DNA of 64,000 nucleotides from DATARH01 sp963789255 (GCA_963789255.1 CAWBJW010000002.1:2572849-2636848); one strand, 5' to 3'; shown: positions 35,413 to 46,917, numbered from the stretch's first letter. Program-made: numbers and translations. The notes: generated by a model from the sequence alone, not told the origin.

Positions 35413-36297
35413 ATGGGCCTCAAGGATATCCTCGTCTGCCTCGATCCAACCGATGCCGGCGTCAGCCGATTGCGGCTCGCGGCGGCGATCGCGCGCGAGC
35501 ACCGGGCGCATCTCTCCGCGGCCTATGTCGTGCCGCAGGAAGCCCCCGGCGCACCGCCTTACCGCGGCCTCGACGTCGGCATGCCGACCGGTGCGGCGTG
35601 GCTGCCCCAGGGCAGTACCGTCGCCGGGGGCCCCGCTCCCGGCAACGACGCGGCGCCTCGCGCCGAACTCGCCGACATCATCGAGCAACGCTTCCGCGAC
35701 GAGGTCCAGCCGCACGCGATCGAGGGCGACTGGCACTTGTTCGCGGAGGGCGAAGGCGACAGCCTGGCGGCGCTGCTGAAGGCGGTCGACCTCGCCGTTT
35801 TCGGCCAGGCCTCGCCCGATGCTCGCGTCCCGGCCGGCTTTCGCCCGCAGGATATCATGATCGCCAGCGGGCGGCCGATGCTGGTAGTGCCCTATGCCGG
35901 CGCGTTCGGCGCGGTCGGGCGGCGCGTCCTCGTCGCCTGGGACGGGACGCGCGAAGCCTCGCGCGCGCTGCATGATTCGCTGCCGCTGATCGGCAAGGCC
36001 GAGGCGGTGACCGTGATGACGGTGCGCGCCCGCGAGGCGAGCTTCGAGCGCGACGCTCCCTCGCTCGAACGGATTGTCCGGCACCTCGAGCGGCACGGCA
36101 TCGCCGCCCGGACGGACGAGACGCTGCACGGCGACGTCCCGATCGCGGACCTGCTGCTGTCGCGTGCCGCCGATCTCGAGATCGACCTGATCGTCGCCGG
36201 GGCCTATCACCACTCGCCGCTGCGCGAGGCACTGATCGGCGGGGTCAGCCGCGAATTGCTCGATCACATGACCGTCCCGGTGCTGATGTCGCATTGA
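35413..36297 (+). CDS. Universal stress protein, tandem UspA domains
   Basis: 294 residues from ATG 35413, with GGGAG upstream. The first UspA-like domain starts MGLKDILVCLDPTDAGVSRL and the second, from about residue 175, RRVLVAWDGTREASRALHDS, ending VAGAYHHSPLREALIGGVSR and TVPVLMSH. The C-terminal G-x2-S-x-pattern of ATP-binding Usp proteins is partly kept (GGVSRELL). Such two-domain proteins are common in alphaproteobacteria and respond to stress or low oxygen. It is divergent from the importer operon. Confidence 0.85.
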   Translation: MGLKDILVCLDPTDAGVSRLRLAAAIAREHRAHLSAAYVVPQEAPGAPPYRGLDVGMPTGAAWLPQGSTVAGGPAPGNDAAPRAELADIIEQRFRDEVQPHAIEGDWHLFAEGEGDSLAALLKAVDLAVFGQASPDARVPAGFRPQDIMIASGRPMLVVPYAGAFGAVGRRVLVAWDGTREASRALHDSLPLIGKAEAVTVMTVRAREASFERDAPSLERIVRHLERHGIAARTDETLHGDVPIADLLLSRAADLEIDLIVAGAYHHSPLREALIGGVSRELLDHMTVPVLMSH

Positions 36298-36317
36298 GCG
36301 GGCGTTGGCATACCCCG

Positions 36318-36595
36318 CTACGCCGTTGCACGCGGCTGGAACCCGGCGCTCCCGTCATCGCCCGCATCGCTGACCGCGATCCCGGTGACCCGGGCGGAAA
36401 AGGGCCCGTCCCGGCACGCCTCGATCATCGCCGCTACCGCGTCCTCCTCGCCGATGACGAGAGCTTCGACGCTGCCGTCTCGGCGGTTGCGCACCCAGCC
36501 GCGCAACCTCAGCCGGGCGGCGCTCTCGATCGCCCAGGCGCGATAGCCGACCCCTTGCACCCGACCGGCGATGCGCAGCCGCACGCTTCGCATGG

Positions 36596-36599
<4 letters not shown>
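36318..36599 (-). CDS. acyP: Acylphosphatase
   Basis: 93 residues. The family motif is GRVQGVGYRAWAIESAARLR, with the phosphate-binding arginine in V-x-G-V-x-Y-R and the catalytic asparagine in WVRNRRDGSVEALVIGEE. It hydrolyses acyl phosphates such as carbamoyl or acetyl phosphate. The start at 36599 overlaps the stop of the carboxylase subunit gene as ATGA, so it is coupled to it. Length and motifs are standard. Confidence 0.9.
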
Positions 36600-38581
<1,982 letters not shown>

Positions 38582-38609
38582 CGAAGTAAAAGCAGTGCGC
38601 GACGCGCAC

Positions 38610-38694
38610 GTAGGATGGGCTGAGCGCAGCGCAGCCCATCATTTACCGTCGGCGACGCCCCGCGATGGGCTTCGCTGCGCTCAGCCCATCCTAC
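38610..38694. repeat. Perfect 22-base inverted repeat between pccB and pccA
   Basis: Two 22-base arms at 38610-38631 and 38673-38694 are exact reverse complements. The left arm starts GTAGGATGGGCTGAGCGCAG and the right ends CAGCCCATCCTAC. The element sits between the stop of pccB and the start of pccA. A related copy lies at 40781-40866. It is a dispersed palindromic repeat that may stabilise or attenuate the operon transcript. Confidence 0.85.
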
Positions 38695-38714
38695 AGGGGT
38701 TGCGCGACATGGGC

Positions 38715-40246
38715 TCACAGCGGGATGTTGTCGTGCTTCTTCCACGGGTTCTGCAGCTGCTTGCCGCGCAGCATGGCGAGGGCCCGGCACAGGCGCGTTC
38801 GCGTCGTTGCCGGCTGGATCACGTCGTCGATGAAGCCGCGGCTCGCCGCGACGAACGGGTTGGCGAATTTCTCGCGATATTCTTGCGCGCGCGCCTCGAT
38901 CGCCGCGGCGTCCCCGAGATCGCCGCGAAAGATGATCTCAACCGCCCCCTTCGGCCCCATCACCGCGATCTCGGCCGACGGCCAGGCGAAATTGACGTCG
39001 CCCCGCAGGTGTTCGAGCTCATCACGTCGTAGGCCCCGCCATAGGCCTTCCTCGTGATCAGCGTGACCTTGGGCACGGTCGCCTCGGCGAAGGCAAAGAG
39101 CAGCTTGGCCCCGTGCTTGATGATCCCGCCGTATTCCTGGGCGGTGCCCGGCAGAAAGCCCGGAACATCGACCAGGGTCACGATCGGGATCTGGAAGCAG
39201 TCGCAAAAGCGCACAAAGCGCGCCGCCTTCTTCGCGCTGTCGATGTCGAGGCAGCCGGCCAGCACCATCGGCTGGTTGGCGACGATGCCGATCGTCGCCC
39301 CCTCCATCCGGGCAAAACCAATGAGGATGTTGGCGGCGTAATTCGGCTGCAGCTCGAAAAAATCGCCGTCGTCGGCGATCTTCTCGATCAACTCCTTCAT
39401 GTCGTAGGGCTTGTTGGGGTTGGCGGGCACCAGCGTGTCGAGCGACGGCTCCTCGCGCTCCTTCGGGTCGCGGGCCGGCCGCGCCGGCGCCGGGGCGCGG
39501 TTCGATCCCGGCAGAAAATCGACAAAGCGGCGCAGTTCGACGAGCGCCTCGACATCATTCTCGAACGCCAGATCGGCCACGCCGGAGCGCGTCGTATGGG
39601 TGATCGCGCCGCCCAGCTCCTCCTGGGTCACGCTCTCGTGGGTCACCGTCTTCACGACATCGGGGCCGGTCACGAACATGTAGGAGCTGTCCTTGACCAT
39701 GAAGATGAAGTCGGTCATCGCCGGCGAGTACACCGCGCCGCCGGCGCACGGGCCCATGATCAGCGAGATCTGCGGGATGACCCCGGAGGCAAGCACGTTG
39801 CGCTCGAACACCTCGGCATAGCCGGCGAGCGAGGCGACGCCGTCCTGGATGCGCGCCCCGCCGGAATCGTTGAGGCCGATGACCGGGGCGCCGACGTTCA
39901 TTGCCTGGTCCATGATCTTGCAGATCTTTTCGGCGTGCGCCTCCGAGAGCGAGCCGCCGAACACGGTAAAATCCTGGCTGAATACGAAAACGAGGCGGCC
40001 ATTGACCGTGCCGTAGCCGGTGATGACGCCGTCGCCCGGCACCTTCTGCTCTACCATCCCGAAATCGTGGCTGCGGTGCTCGACGAACATGTCCCATTCC
40101 TCGAAGGAACCGGGGTCGAGCAGCAAGTCGACGCGCTCGCGCGCGGTCAGCTTGCCTTTGGCGTGCTGCGCCTCGACGCGGCGCGCCCCGCCGCCGGCGC
40201 GGGCCGCCGCGCGCTTTTCCTCCAGCCGTGTCAGAATCTCGTGCAT
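38715..40246 (-). pseudogene. pccB: Propionyl-CoA carboxylase beta subunit, one -1 frameshift
   Basis: From ATG 40246 the first frame covers almost the whole protein: HAKGKLTARERVDLLLDPGS, GLNDSGGARIQDGVASLAGY, GPCAGGAVYSPAMTDF, VDVPGFLPGTAQEYGG and KAYGGAYDVMSS. One base is missing at about 39011-39012; with it restored the text continues KHLRGDVNFAWPSAEIAVMG and ends NPWKKHDNIPL. Repaired length is 510 residues, standard for PccB. The two glycine-rich oxyanion-hole motifs are intact, so the enzyme is probably active and the indel an error. It is divergent from a carboxymuconolactone-decarboxylase-like gene. Confidence 0.87.
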
Positions 40247-40368
40247 GGCGCGGGATAGCACCAAAGAAACGCCGAGGCCAGCATCGCCGGGTTGCCCCGC
40301 GAACGGCTGTTCACGGCGTGCGCACCCCGGCAAGATGGCCTCGGTGGATTTCAACCAGCGAGGATAGG

Positions 40369-40771
40369 ATGTCCGAGAGCGATCTCTATAAGAAGGGCGC
40401 AGCGATGCGGCGGCAGCTGATGGGCGACGCGGCAGTCGAGAAGTCGGCGCGCGAGATCTACAGCGATCCGGTCATGAAGAAATTCATTGATGTCGCGACC
40501 GAGACCGTGTTCGGCGCGCTGTGGACCCGGCCCGGCCTCGACACCAAGATCCGGGCATTGATCTGCGTCGTCTCGGATGCCTGCACCGGGCGCGAGCCGG
40601 AACTCGCCCTGCACACTCGCTTCGCCCTGCGCCAGGGCTGGACCGAGGACGAGCTGACCGAGGTGCTGCTCCATTTGTCGGGCTATATCGGCGTGCCGAT
40701 CATCCGCGAGTTGATGATGGTCGCCTCCCGCGCGTTCAAGGAATACCGCGAGGAGACCGGCGGGGCATAGA
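40369..40771 (+). CDS. Carboxymuconolactone decarboxylase family protein
   Basis: 133 residues from ATG 40369 with AGGATAGG upstream. LYKKGAAMRRQLMG, FGALWTRPGLDTKIRALIC and HTRFALRQGWTEDELTEVLL are the hallmarks of the CMD/AhpD-like all-helical family. The C-x2-C peroxidase motif of AhpD is absent (DACTGRE), so a decarboxylase-like or unknown activity is more likely than peroxidase. It is divergent from pccB with 122 bases between; no aromatic-catabolism partners are adjacent. Confidence 0.85.
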
Positions 40772-40780
40772 CGAGTAGCC

Positions 40781-40866
40781 GTAGGATGGGTTGAGCGAAG
40801 CGAAGCCCATCAATTCAACGCACGCGGGTGGGTTTTGTTTGGCTCAACCCACCCTATCCACCCTAC
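40781..40866. repeat. Palindromic repeat related to the one at 38610
   Basis: GTAGGATGGGTTGAGCGAAG at 40781 is answered by GGCTCAACCCACCCTATCC and ACCCTAC at 40841-40866. The arms match those at 38610-38694 with a C-to-T variant (GGGCTGAGC versus GGGTTGAGC). It overlaps the last codons of the convergent ATP12 gene by four bases and lies just after the CMD gene, so it could serve as a two-way transcript end. Confidence 0.75.
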
Positions 40867-41562
40867 CCGGCGGCGAGCAGCTCCAGGAACCGCGCCGCCG
40901 CTTCGATGTCGGCGGCGATGGCGCGGCGGCGGGCCGCGGCTTCAGCATCCTCGCCCCACGCTTCGATCTGCAAGCTCTCGTCGAGCTGGGAGGCGGCGAA
41001 GGCCGCCTCGGCGTCGAGCCGGCCCTCCATTACGGCGAGCGCGATGACCAGCGAGCCGCAGGCCGCCGTCAGGGTATGCAATGCCGTCAGGCGGAACTCG
41101 TCCTGCACCGCGACGATCGCGGCAAATGCCTTGAGCGTCGCCGGGGATTGCCGCACCGCGATGATCCCTGAGGTGACCGCGAGCGCGGCGTCGTAACGCA
41201 GCGCCGCCCAGTCGATCAGCTTCTGCCAGACCGCCTCTTGGCGCGCCATCAGGGCGGGCGGGTGGAGGGCGCGATAGCACACCAGATCGGTGCCGGCGTA
41301 ATTGGCGGTTTCGGCCATCACGAGATCGCGCTGCGCCGCAGCGCGGTCGATTGCGGTCGCGGCCAGCCGGAAGAGTGGCATCGTCGCCGGGCGGATCTCG
41401 CTGCGCTGCGCCTCCCATTCCATTGCGATCGCTGCGGCGAGCGGCTCGGTCGGCAGGATCAGCTCGATTCTTTCCCGGGGTGCGCAGCTTCTTGCCGTCG
41501 AGCGCGACGCCCCACCTGGCGCCGACCGGACTTGTGCCGACCGTGTCGTACGCGCGCCTCAC
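40863..41562 (-). pseudogene. ATP12 family F1-ATPase assembly chaperone, one +1 frameshift
   Basis: GTG 41562 overlaps the upstream stop as GTGA and starts VRRAYDTVGTSPVGARWGVA, then LDGKKLRTPGK. One extra base at about 41465-41478 shifts the frame; without it the text runs ELILPTEPLAAAIAMEWEAQ, TMPLFRLAATAID, ALRYDAALAVTSGI and ends ARFLELLAAG. Repaired length is 232 residues, normal for ATP12. In mitochondria ATP12 binds the F1 alpha subunit before assembly; alphaproteobacteria keep a homologue. It is translationally coupled to the pseudouridine synthase gene, a pairing I recall as common in this class. Confidence 0.8.
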
Positions 41563-42554
41563 GCCGAGAATTCCAGTTCGGCAAAGGGGTCCTCGGCACT
41601 GCCGGCGAAACCGAAAAACTCCCACATCTGCCGCAGATGCGGCGGCAGCGGCGCGGTCGCGCTCAGCGTTCCGCCCGCGGGATGCGGGATCGCGAGGCTG
41701 CGGGCATGGAGATGCAGCCGGTGCGCCGCGGCGCCGCCCGGCAGCTGGGCGGCGCTGCCGCCATATTTGCCGTCGCCCAGGATCGGCGTGCCGAGCGCGG
41801 CGCAGTGAGCGCGCAGCTGATGGGTGCGTCCGGTGACCGGCAGCAATGCGAGCCAGCTCGCGCGGCTGCCGGCCTGGTCGATGACCCGGTAATAGGTGAT
41901 CGCGGTCTTGCCTTCCGCCGCGTCGGGACGGACGCGCTCGCCGCCGCGCCCCGCCTGCTTCGCCAGCGCGAGGTCGATCCGGCCCTGATGCATCTGCGGC
42001 AGGCCGACGACGATCGCCCAGTAGATCTTGCGCGTCGTCTTGTCGCGAAAGGCGCGGGTGAAGAAGGTCGCCGCCGCCGCGTTCCGCGCGATCAGCAGCA
42101 CCCCCGAGGTATCCTTGTCGAGCCGGTGGACGAGACGGGGGCGCTCGGCGGAATCGAAGCGCAGCCCGTCGAGCAGCGCATCGACATGGCGCTCGGTGTT
42201 GGTGCCGCCTTGGACGGCGAGACCGGCCGGCTTGTTGACGACGATGGCCCAATCGTCGCGATAGATGACGGCGTCGCGCAGCAGCGCGACATCCTGAGGC
42301 CGCACGCGAGGCGCCGCGAATGCCCGCGCGGCGCTGGGGGCGGGCGGCAGCCCCTGCGGCAACGGCGGCACCCGGATCGCCTGGCCGGGCGCCACCGGGT
42401 CGCCGGCGCGCGCCCGCTTGCCGTCGACGCGGACCTGGCCGGTGCGCAGCAGTTTTTCGAGATGGCTGTGATTGAGCCCGGGGTAGTGCCGCCGGAACCA
42501 CCGATCGAGCCGTCCGGCGCCGTCCTCCGGCCGCACCGTGACGATTTCGACCAT
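41559..42554 (-). CDS. RluA-family pseudouridine synthase
   Basis: 331 residues from ATG 42554 (a GTG three codons earlier is possible). An N-terminal S4-like RNA-binding domain (RLDRWFRRHYPGLNHSHLEK, GQVRVDGKRARAGDPV) precedes the catalytic domain with RLVHRLDKDTSGVLLIARN, the catalytic aspartate being in HRLDKDTSG. PVTGRTHQLRAHCAALGTP and the late strands complete the fold. It isomerises uridines in 23S rRNA (RluC type, positions 955/2504/2580 in E. coli) or tRNA. The specific target is not certain. It overlaps the ATP12 gene by four bases. Confidence 0.88.
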   Translation of the reverse strand: MVEIVTVRPEDGAGRLDRWFRRHYPGLNHSHLEKLLRTGQVRVDGKRARAGDPVAPGQAIRVPPLPQGLPPAPSAARAFAAPRVRPQDVALLRDAVIYRDDWAIVVNKPAGLAVQGGTNTERHVDALLDGLRFDSAERPRLVHRLDKDTSGVLLIARNAAAATFFTRAFRDKTTRKIYWAIVVGLPQMHQGRIDLALAKQAGRGGERVRPDAAEGKTAITYYRVIDQAGSRASWLALLPVTGRTHQLRAHCAALGTPILGDGKYGGSAAQLPGGAAAHRLHLHARSLAIPHPAGGTLSATAPLPPHLRQMWEFFGFAGSAEDPFAELEFSA

Positions 42555-42570
42555 CGTATTCACGGCGCGG

Positions 42571-42686
42571 ACGTGTCCTTCGAGACGGCGCTTCGCGCCT
42601 CCTCAGGATGACGTGATTTTCTGCGTGCCATCAACAATTTCCGTCATGCTGAGGAGCGCTCGTCAGAGCGCGTCTCGAAGCACGCA
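42571..42686. repeat. Long inverted repeat, GTCATGCTGAGGAGCGC type
   Basis: GTGTCCTTCGAGAC and GCCTCCTCAGGATGACG at the left are answered by CGTCATGCTGAGGAGCGC and GCGTCTCGAAGCACGC at the right. The arms are about 40 bases with a few mismatches and small bulges, separated by about 25 bases. This is a third family of dispersed palindrome in the window. It lies between the starts of the pseudouridine synthase gene and the stop of rarA. Confidence 0.75.
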
Positions 42687-42707
42687 CAATGGCAATGCGT
42701 CGAGAGT

Positions 42708-44011
42708 TCATTTGCTGTCCGTGGTCGCGCGCTGGCGCAGCTTGTCCCAATAGTCGAGCCGCTTCTTGACCTCGCGCTCGAAGCCGCGCTCGCCCGGCCG
42801 GTAGAAATACGCGGCGCTCGATCCCGTCGGGAAAATAGTTCTGCCCGGAAAATCCCTCTTCGGTCGCGTGGTCGTAGACATAGCCGCTTGCCATAGCCCA
42901 GATCGCGCATCAGCCGGGTCGGCGCGTTCAGGATGTGCATCGGCGGCATCAGCGAGCCGGTGTCGTTCGCCATCGCCCGCGCCTCGCCGAAGGCGACATA
43001 GGCGGCGTTCGATTTGGGCGCGGTCGCGAGGATAGATGACGCAGCTGCGCGATCGCCAATTCGCCCTCGGGCGAGCCGAGCCGGTCGTAGGCGTCCCAGG
43101 CGGCGAGCGCCTGCACCAAGGCCTGCGGGTCGGCGAGGCCGATATCCTCGACCGCAGCGCGGGTCAGGCGCCGCAGGATGTAGATCGGGTCCTCGCCGCC
43201 GGCCAGCATGCGCGCCAGCCAATAGAGCGCCGCATCGGTATCGGAGCCGCGCAGCGATTTGTGCAGCGCGCTGATCAGATTGTAATGGCCTTCCTGGCTC
43301 TTGTCGTAGAGCGGGGCGCGGCGCTGCACGAGCAGGGCGAGCTCGCGCGGCCCGAGCGGCTTGTCGCGCGGCAGCCGATCGATCTCCTCGACCAGGTTCA
43401 AGAGGAAACGCCCGTCGCCATCGGCCATCGCGCGCAATGCGGCGCGGCCGTCATCGGTCAGCGGCATCGCATGACCGAGGTGCTGTTCGGCGCGCAGGAG
43501 CAGGGTTTCGAGCGCGCCGTCGTCGAGCCGGCGCAGGACGAACACCTGGGCGCGCGACAACAGGGCGCCGATCAGCTCGAAGGACGGGTTCTCGGTCGTG
43601 GCGCCGACGAGGATCACCGTGCCGTCCTCGACATTAGGCAGAAACGCATCCTGCTGGGCGCGGTTGAAGCGGTGGATCTCGTCGACGAAGAGGAGGGTGC
43701 CGTGCCCCATCTCGCGCCGCTTTCGGGCCGCCTCGAACACTTTGCGCAAATCGGCGACCCCGGAAAACACCGCCGACAGCGGCTCGAAGGCGAGATCGGT
43801 GCCTTCCGCCAGGAGGCGCGCGATCGTCGTCTTGCCGACCCCCGGCGGACCCCACAGGATCATCGAGGCGAGCCTGCTTCGTCGCGACCATGCGGCCGAT
43901 CGGCCCGTCCCGGCCGATCAGATGGTCCTGGCCGACGATGTCGCCGAGCCGGCGCGGCCGCAGCCGGTCGGCCAGCGGCCGCGGCGCCTGGGTTTCAAAC
44001 AGCGTGCTCAT
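42708..44011 (-). pseudogene. rarA: Replication-associated recombination ATPase RarA/MgsA, five indels
   Basis: From ATG 44011: LADRLRPRRLGDIVGQDHLI, then after an extra base at about 43868-43877, MILWGPPGVGKTTIARLLAE (Walker A) and LLFVDEIHRFNRAQQDAFLP (Walker B). Further shifts at about 43041, 43030, 42886-42891 and 42810-42815 break IYLATAPKSNAAYVAFGEA, GYVYDHATEEGFSGQNYFPD and the final YFYRPGERGFEREVKKRLDY. Removing all five extra bases gives 432 residues, the normal length. RarA acts at stalled forks with RecA and the beta clamp. Because all conserved residues survive, this is probably sequence error rather than decay. Confidence 0.83.
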
Positions 44012-44308
44012 CGTGAGGGCTCATATGGCTCTGCGACCTGAACCGCGCAATTCAACCCTCTCCCGCACCGGGGGAGAGGGGGGACCAGCCAAGCCGAGAT
44101 TCCCCGGCTCAGGCCCTTGACAGGGGTAAAACGAGCCCGCGGGATCGCGCCGATGTTTCAAATGATCGCCGACCTCCCCTTTTATTTCCCTGTTTCTGGA
44201 GAAAAAATTATTATTTTTCATTGGCTTGATTCTGTTCTCTTTCGCCATCTCGGGCAGGCGCGCGAGGCTGGTCGTCGAACGGCGGCGGAATTCGCCGCGG
44301 TCTCCCGG
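44012..44308. other. rarA upstream region with hairpin and AT-rich patch
   Basis: 297 bases between the stop of lipB and the start of rarA, both leftward. CCCTCTCCCGCACCGGGGGAGAGGG at 44055-44079 (ends CCCTCTCCC and GGGGAGAGGG) is a palindrome of yet another dispersed type. An AT-rich patch at 44176-44245 contains AAAAAATTATTATTTTTCA and is the likeliest place for the rarA promoter. No gene is supported. Confidence 0.5.
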
Positions 44309-45013
44309 CTATGGATCGGACGTGCGCGCGGCCGGCTGGCCGAACACCGCGTCGAAAGTGCCGTGCAGCGCCCGGTCGATTTCCGGCATCGCGGCGGCAA
44401 TGCCGAGGCGGGCGAGCGAGGTAACGCCGTGTCCGGAGATCTCGGGGGCGATGCCGCAGGGGACGATGCCGCGGAAATGGTCGAGATCGGGAGCGATGTT
44501 GAGCGCGACGCCGTGATAGCTGACCCAGCGGCGCACGCGCACGCCGATCGCGGCGATCTTGTCGTCTTTTTGCTCCCCTGGGCCGCCCGGCCCGGCGATC
44601 CATACCCCGACCCGCTCGTCGCGCCGCTCGCCTTTCACGCCGAAGCGCGCGAGCGTCGCGATGATCCATTCTTCGAGCCGCCAGACATGACACCGCACGT
44701 CGCGCCCGCGGCGATCGAGGTCAAGCATCGCATAGGCGATGCGCTGGCCGGGCCCGTGATAGGTGTACTGCCCGCCGCGGCCGCTCCGGTAGACCGGCAG
44801 GCGGGCCGGCTCGAGCAGGTCTTCGGCGCGCGCGCTGGTGCCGGCGGTGTAGAGCGGCGGGTGTTCCAACAGCCAGACGAGCTCCGGCGCGCTTCCCTCG
44901 CGGATCGCCGCGATGCGCTGTTCCATCTCGACGACGGCGGCCTCGTACGGTATCAGCGCATCGCTATGGCGCCACTCGATTCCGCCCGGCGCCATGCCCA
45001 TCTCTCGGTCCAT
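44309..45013 (-). CDS. lipB: Octanoyl-[ACP]:protein N-octanoyltransferase
   Basis: 234 residues from ATG 45013; in-frame ATGs at 45001 and 44995 are alternatives. LLEHPPLYTAGTSAR, the glycine/histidine motif RSGRGGQYTYHGPGQ, KIAAIGVRVRRWVSYHGVAL with the catalytic lysine, and FRGIVPCGI with the catalytic cysteine identify LipB. It transfers octanoyl from acyl carrier protein to lipoyl domains such as those of pyruvate dehydrogenase, ahead of LipA. The C-terminal extension after MPEIDRALHGTFDAVFG is usual. No lipA gene is adjacent. Confidence 0.9.
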   Translation of the reverse strand: MDREMGMAPGGIEWRHSDALIPYEAAVVEMEQRIAAIREGSAPELVWLLEHPPLYTAGTSARAEDLLEPARLPVYRSGRGGQYTYHGPGQRIAYAMLDLDRRGRDVRCHVWRLEEWIIATLARFGVKGERRDERVGVWIAGPGGPGEQKDDKIAAIGVRVRRWVSYHGVALNIAPDLDHFRGIVPCGIAPEISGHGVTSLARLGIAAAMPEIDRALHGTFDAVFGQPAARTSDP

Positions 45014-45061
45014 CCGGCTTGATATGGTATCCCGGATTTGCTAAGCGCAGCCTCCCGACGT

Positions 45062-45148
45062 GCGGTCGTGGCGGAACTGGTAGACGCGCAGCGTTGAGGT
45101 CGCTGTGGGGGAAACTCCGTGGAAGTTCGAGTCTTCTCGACCGCACCA
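45062..45148 (+). tRNA. tRNA-Leu (anticodon GAG)
   Basis: Acceptor arms GCGGTCG and CGACCGC pair fully, followed by A and an encoded CCA. The D-loop reads GGCGGAACTGGTAGAC, the anticodon stem CAGCG-CGCTG closes the loop TTGAGGT with anticodon GAG, a long variable arm (TGGGGGAAACTCCG) marks a class II tRNA, and the T-loop is GTTCGAGTC. It reads CUC and CUU. It stands alone, divergent from lipB. Confidence 0.95.
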
Positions 45149-45231
45149 CTTCGCCGATCTCTGCCGAAAGCGCCGGTTGCGCGATCGCCCGCACTCTCAG
45201 CTACCCGCCTCCACCACAACGGAAAACGGCG

Positions 45232-45591
45232 ATGCGTTGCTTGATCCCCGCGTTGGCTCTGGCCGTGCTGAGCACCACCGTGGCATTCGCCCAGGTTGTC
45301 GGCGGCGAATATCGGGTAAAGGGCACCAATTTCGACGGGTCGCCCTACAGCGGGACCGCGACGATCACCCCGAGCAGCAATTCGACCTGCCGGATCGAGT
45401 GGCACACCGGCAGCACGAATTCGTCCGGATTCTGCATGGTTGCCGCCGACGCGCTGGCGGCGGCCTACAAGCTCAACGATTCGGTCGGCCTCGTGCTCTA
45501 CAAATTGCAATCGGACGGGTCGCTCAAGGGCGTCTGGACGATCGCCGACAAACCCGGCGCCGGAACGGAGGTTCTGACCCCGGCCAAGTAA
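45232..45591 (+). CDS. Small secreted protein, hypothetical
   Basis: 119 residues from ATG 45232. A signal peptide (MRCLIPALALAVLSTTVAFA, cut after FAQ) is followed by a beta-rich domain: VVGGEYRVKGTNFDGSPYSG, TATITPSSNSTCRIEWHTG, SGFCMVAADALAAAYKLNDS and LKGVWTIADKPGAGTEVLTP. The G-x-Y-x-V...G-x-Y-x-G-x-x-x-I pattern resembles small periplasmic proteins seen in alphaproteobacteria, with two cysteines. No function is assigned. It lies between a tRNA and the isovaleryl-CoA dehydrogenase gene. Confidence 0.7.
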   Translation: MRCLIPALALAVLSTTVAFAQVVGGEYRVKGTNFDGSPYSGTATITPSSNSTCRIEWHTGSTNSSGFCMVAADALAAAYKLNDSVGLVLYKLQSDGSLKGVWTIADKPGAGTEVLTPAK

Positions 45592-45650
45592 GCCTGGCCC
45601 CCGTTTCGGCTGCGTCTCGCCAACCCGGGTGCACTCGCCATATAGGGCCT

Positions 45651-46823
45651 ATGCAGAACGCCCGCCTCCTGATGCTCGACCACGATCTCGGCCCCGAGAT
45701 CGACATGCTGCGTGACAGCGTGCGCGATTTTGCGGAAGAAAAGATCGCGCCGCTCGCCGCCGAGATCGATAAGAGCGACCGCTTTCCCGTGGAGTTGTGG
45801 CCCGAGATGGGCGCGCTCGGCCTGCACGGCATCACGGTCGAGGAGGAATATGGCGGCGCCGGCATGGGCTATCTGGCGCATTGCGTCGCGATGGAGGAGG
45901 TGAGCCGCGCCTCGGCCTCGGTCGGCCTCTCCTATGGCGCCCATTCCAACCTCTGCGTCAACCAGATCCGCCGCAACGGCAGCGCCGCGCAAAAGCGCAA
46001 ATACCTGCCCGAGCTGATCTCCGGCAGGCATGTCGGGGCGTTGGCGATGAGCGAGCCGGAGGCCGGCTCCGATGTCGTGGCGATGCGGCTGCGCGCCGAC
46101 AAACAGGGCGACCGCTACGTCCTCAACGGCAGCAAGATGTGGATCACCAACGGGCATTATGCCGACACGCTGGTCGTCTACGCCAAGACCCGGCCCGATG
46201 CCGGGGCGCGCGGCATCACGGCGTTCCTGATCGAAAACGGCTTTCGCGGGTTTCGCCCGGCGCACAAGCTCGACAAGCTCGGCATGCGCGGCTCGCCGAC
46301 CTCGGAATTGGTGTTCGAGGATTGCGAGGTGCCGGCGGAAAACGTGCTGGGCGCGGTCGACGAGGGCGTGCGCGTCTTGATGAGCGGCCTCGATTACGAG
46401 CGCGCGGTCTTGGCCGCCGGGCCGCTCGGCATCATGCAGGCCTGTCTCGATGTCGTCATCCCGTACATCCACGACAGGAAGCAGTTCGGCCAGCCGATCG
46501 GCGAATTCCAGCTGATCCAGGGGAAGCTCGCCGACATGTACGCGGCCTCCAGCGCCTGCCGCGCCTATGTCTATGCCGTGGCGCGGGCCTGCGACCGCGG
46601 GCAGACGACGCGGAAGGACGCGGCCGGAGCGATCCTCTACGCCGCCGAAGCGGCAACCCGGATCGCGCTCGACGCGATGCAGATATTGGGCGGCAACGGC
46701 TACGTCAACGACTACCCGACCGGGCGCCTCCTGCGCGACGCCAAACTCTACGAGATCGGCGCCGGCACCTCGGAGATACGCCGCATGCTGATCGGCCGCG
46801 AGATTTTCGCGGAAAGCGCATGA
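45651..46823 (+). CDS. ivd: Isovaleryl-CoA dehydrogenase
   Basis: 390 residues, an FAD acyl-CoA dehydrogenase. VGLSYGAHSNLCVNQIRRNG is characteristic of isovaleryl-CoA dehydrogenases, as is the position of the catalytic glutamate in LDYERAVLAAGPLGIMQA rather than near the C-terminus. Other motifs are AMSEPEAGSDVV, WITNGHYAD and QILGGNGYVNDYPTGRLLRD. It oxidises isovaleryl-CoA to 3-methylcrotonyl-CoA in leucine breakdown; the next enzyme, methylcrotonyl-CoA carboxylase, is encoded at 52710-57310. The usual close spacing is broken by a restriction-type insert just downstream. Confidence 0.88.
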   Translation: MQNARLLMLDHDLGPEIDMLRDSVRDFAEEKIAPLAAEIDKSDRFPVELWPEMGALGLHGITVEEEYGGAGMGYLAHCVAMEEVSRASASVGLSYGAHSNLCVNQIRRNGSAAQKRKYLPELISGRHVGALAMSEPEAGSDVVAMRLRADKQGDRYVLNGSKMWITNGHYADTLVVYAKTRPDAGARGITAFLIENGFRGFRPAHKLDKLGMRGSPTSELVFEDCEVPAENVLGAVDEGVRVLMSGLDYERAVLAAGPLGIMQACLDVVIPYIHDRKQFGQPIGEFQLIQGKLADMYAASSACRAYVYAVARACDRGQTTRKDAAGAILYAAEAATRIALDAMQILGGNGYVNDYPTGRLLRDAKLYEIGAGTSEIRRMLIGREIFAESA

Positions 46824-46917
46824 CATTGGCTTCGTCAACGCAGCCCTATTCCCATCAGGTTCCCTAGGCCGTAGATTTTCCCCCACGCGTCGGGGATACC
46901 AGACCGGACGGACCGTC

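Noticed and set aside
34204..36294. 696-residue minus-strand frame including the second binding protein
   Set aside because: Only the part up to ATG 35226 has a signal peptide and family motifs; the rest is antisense to the universal stress protein.
42708..44011. Programmed frameshifting in rarA
   Set aside because: Five separate shifts without slippery heptamers or a common signal; error or decay explains them better.
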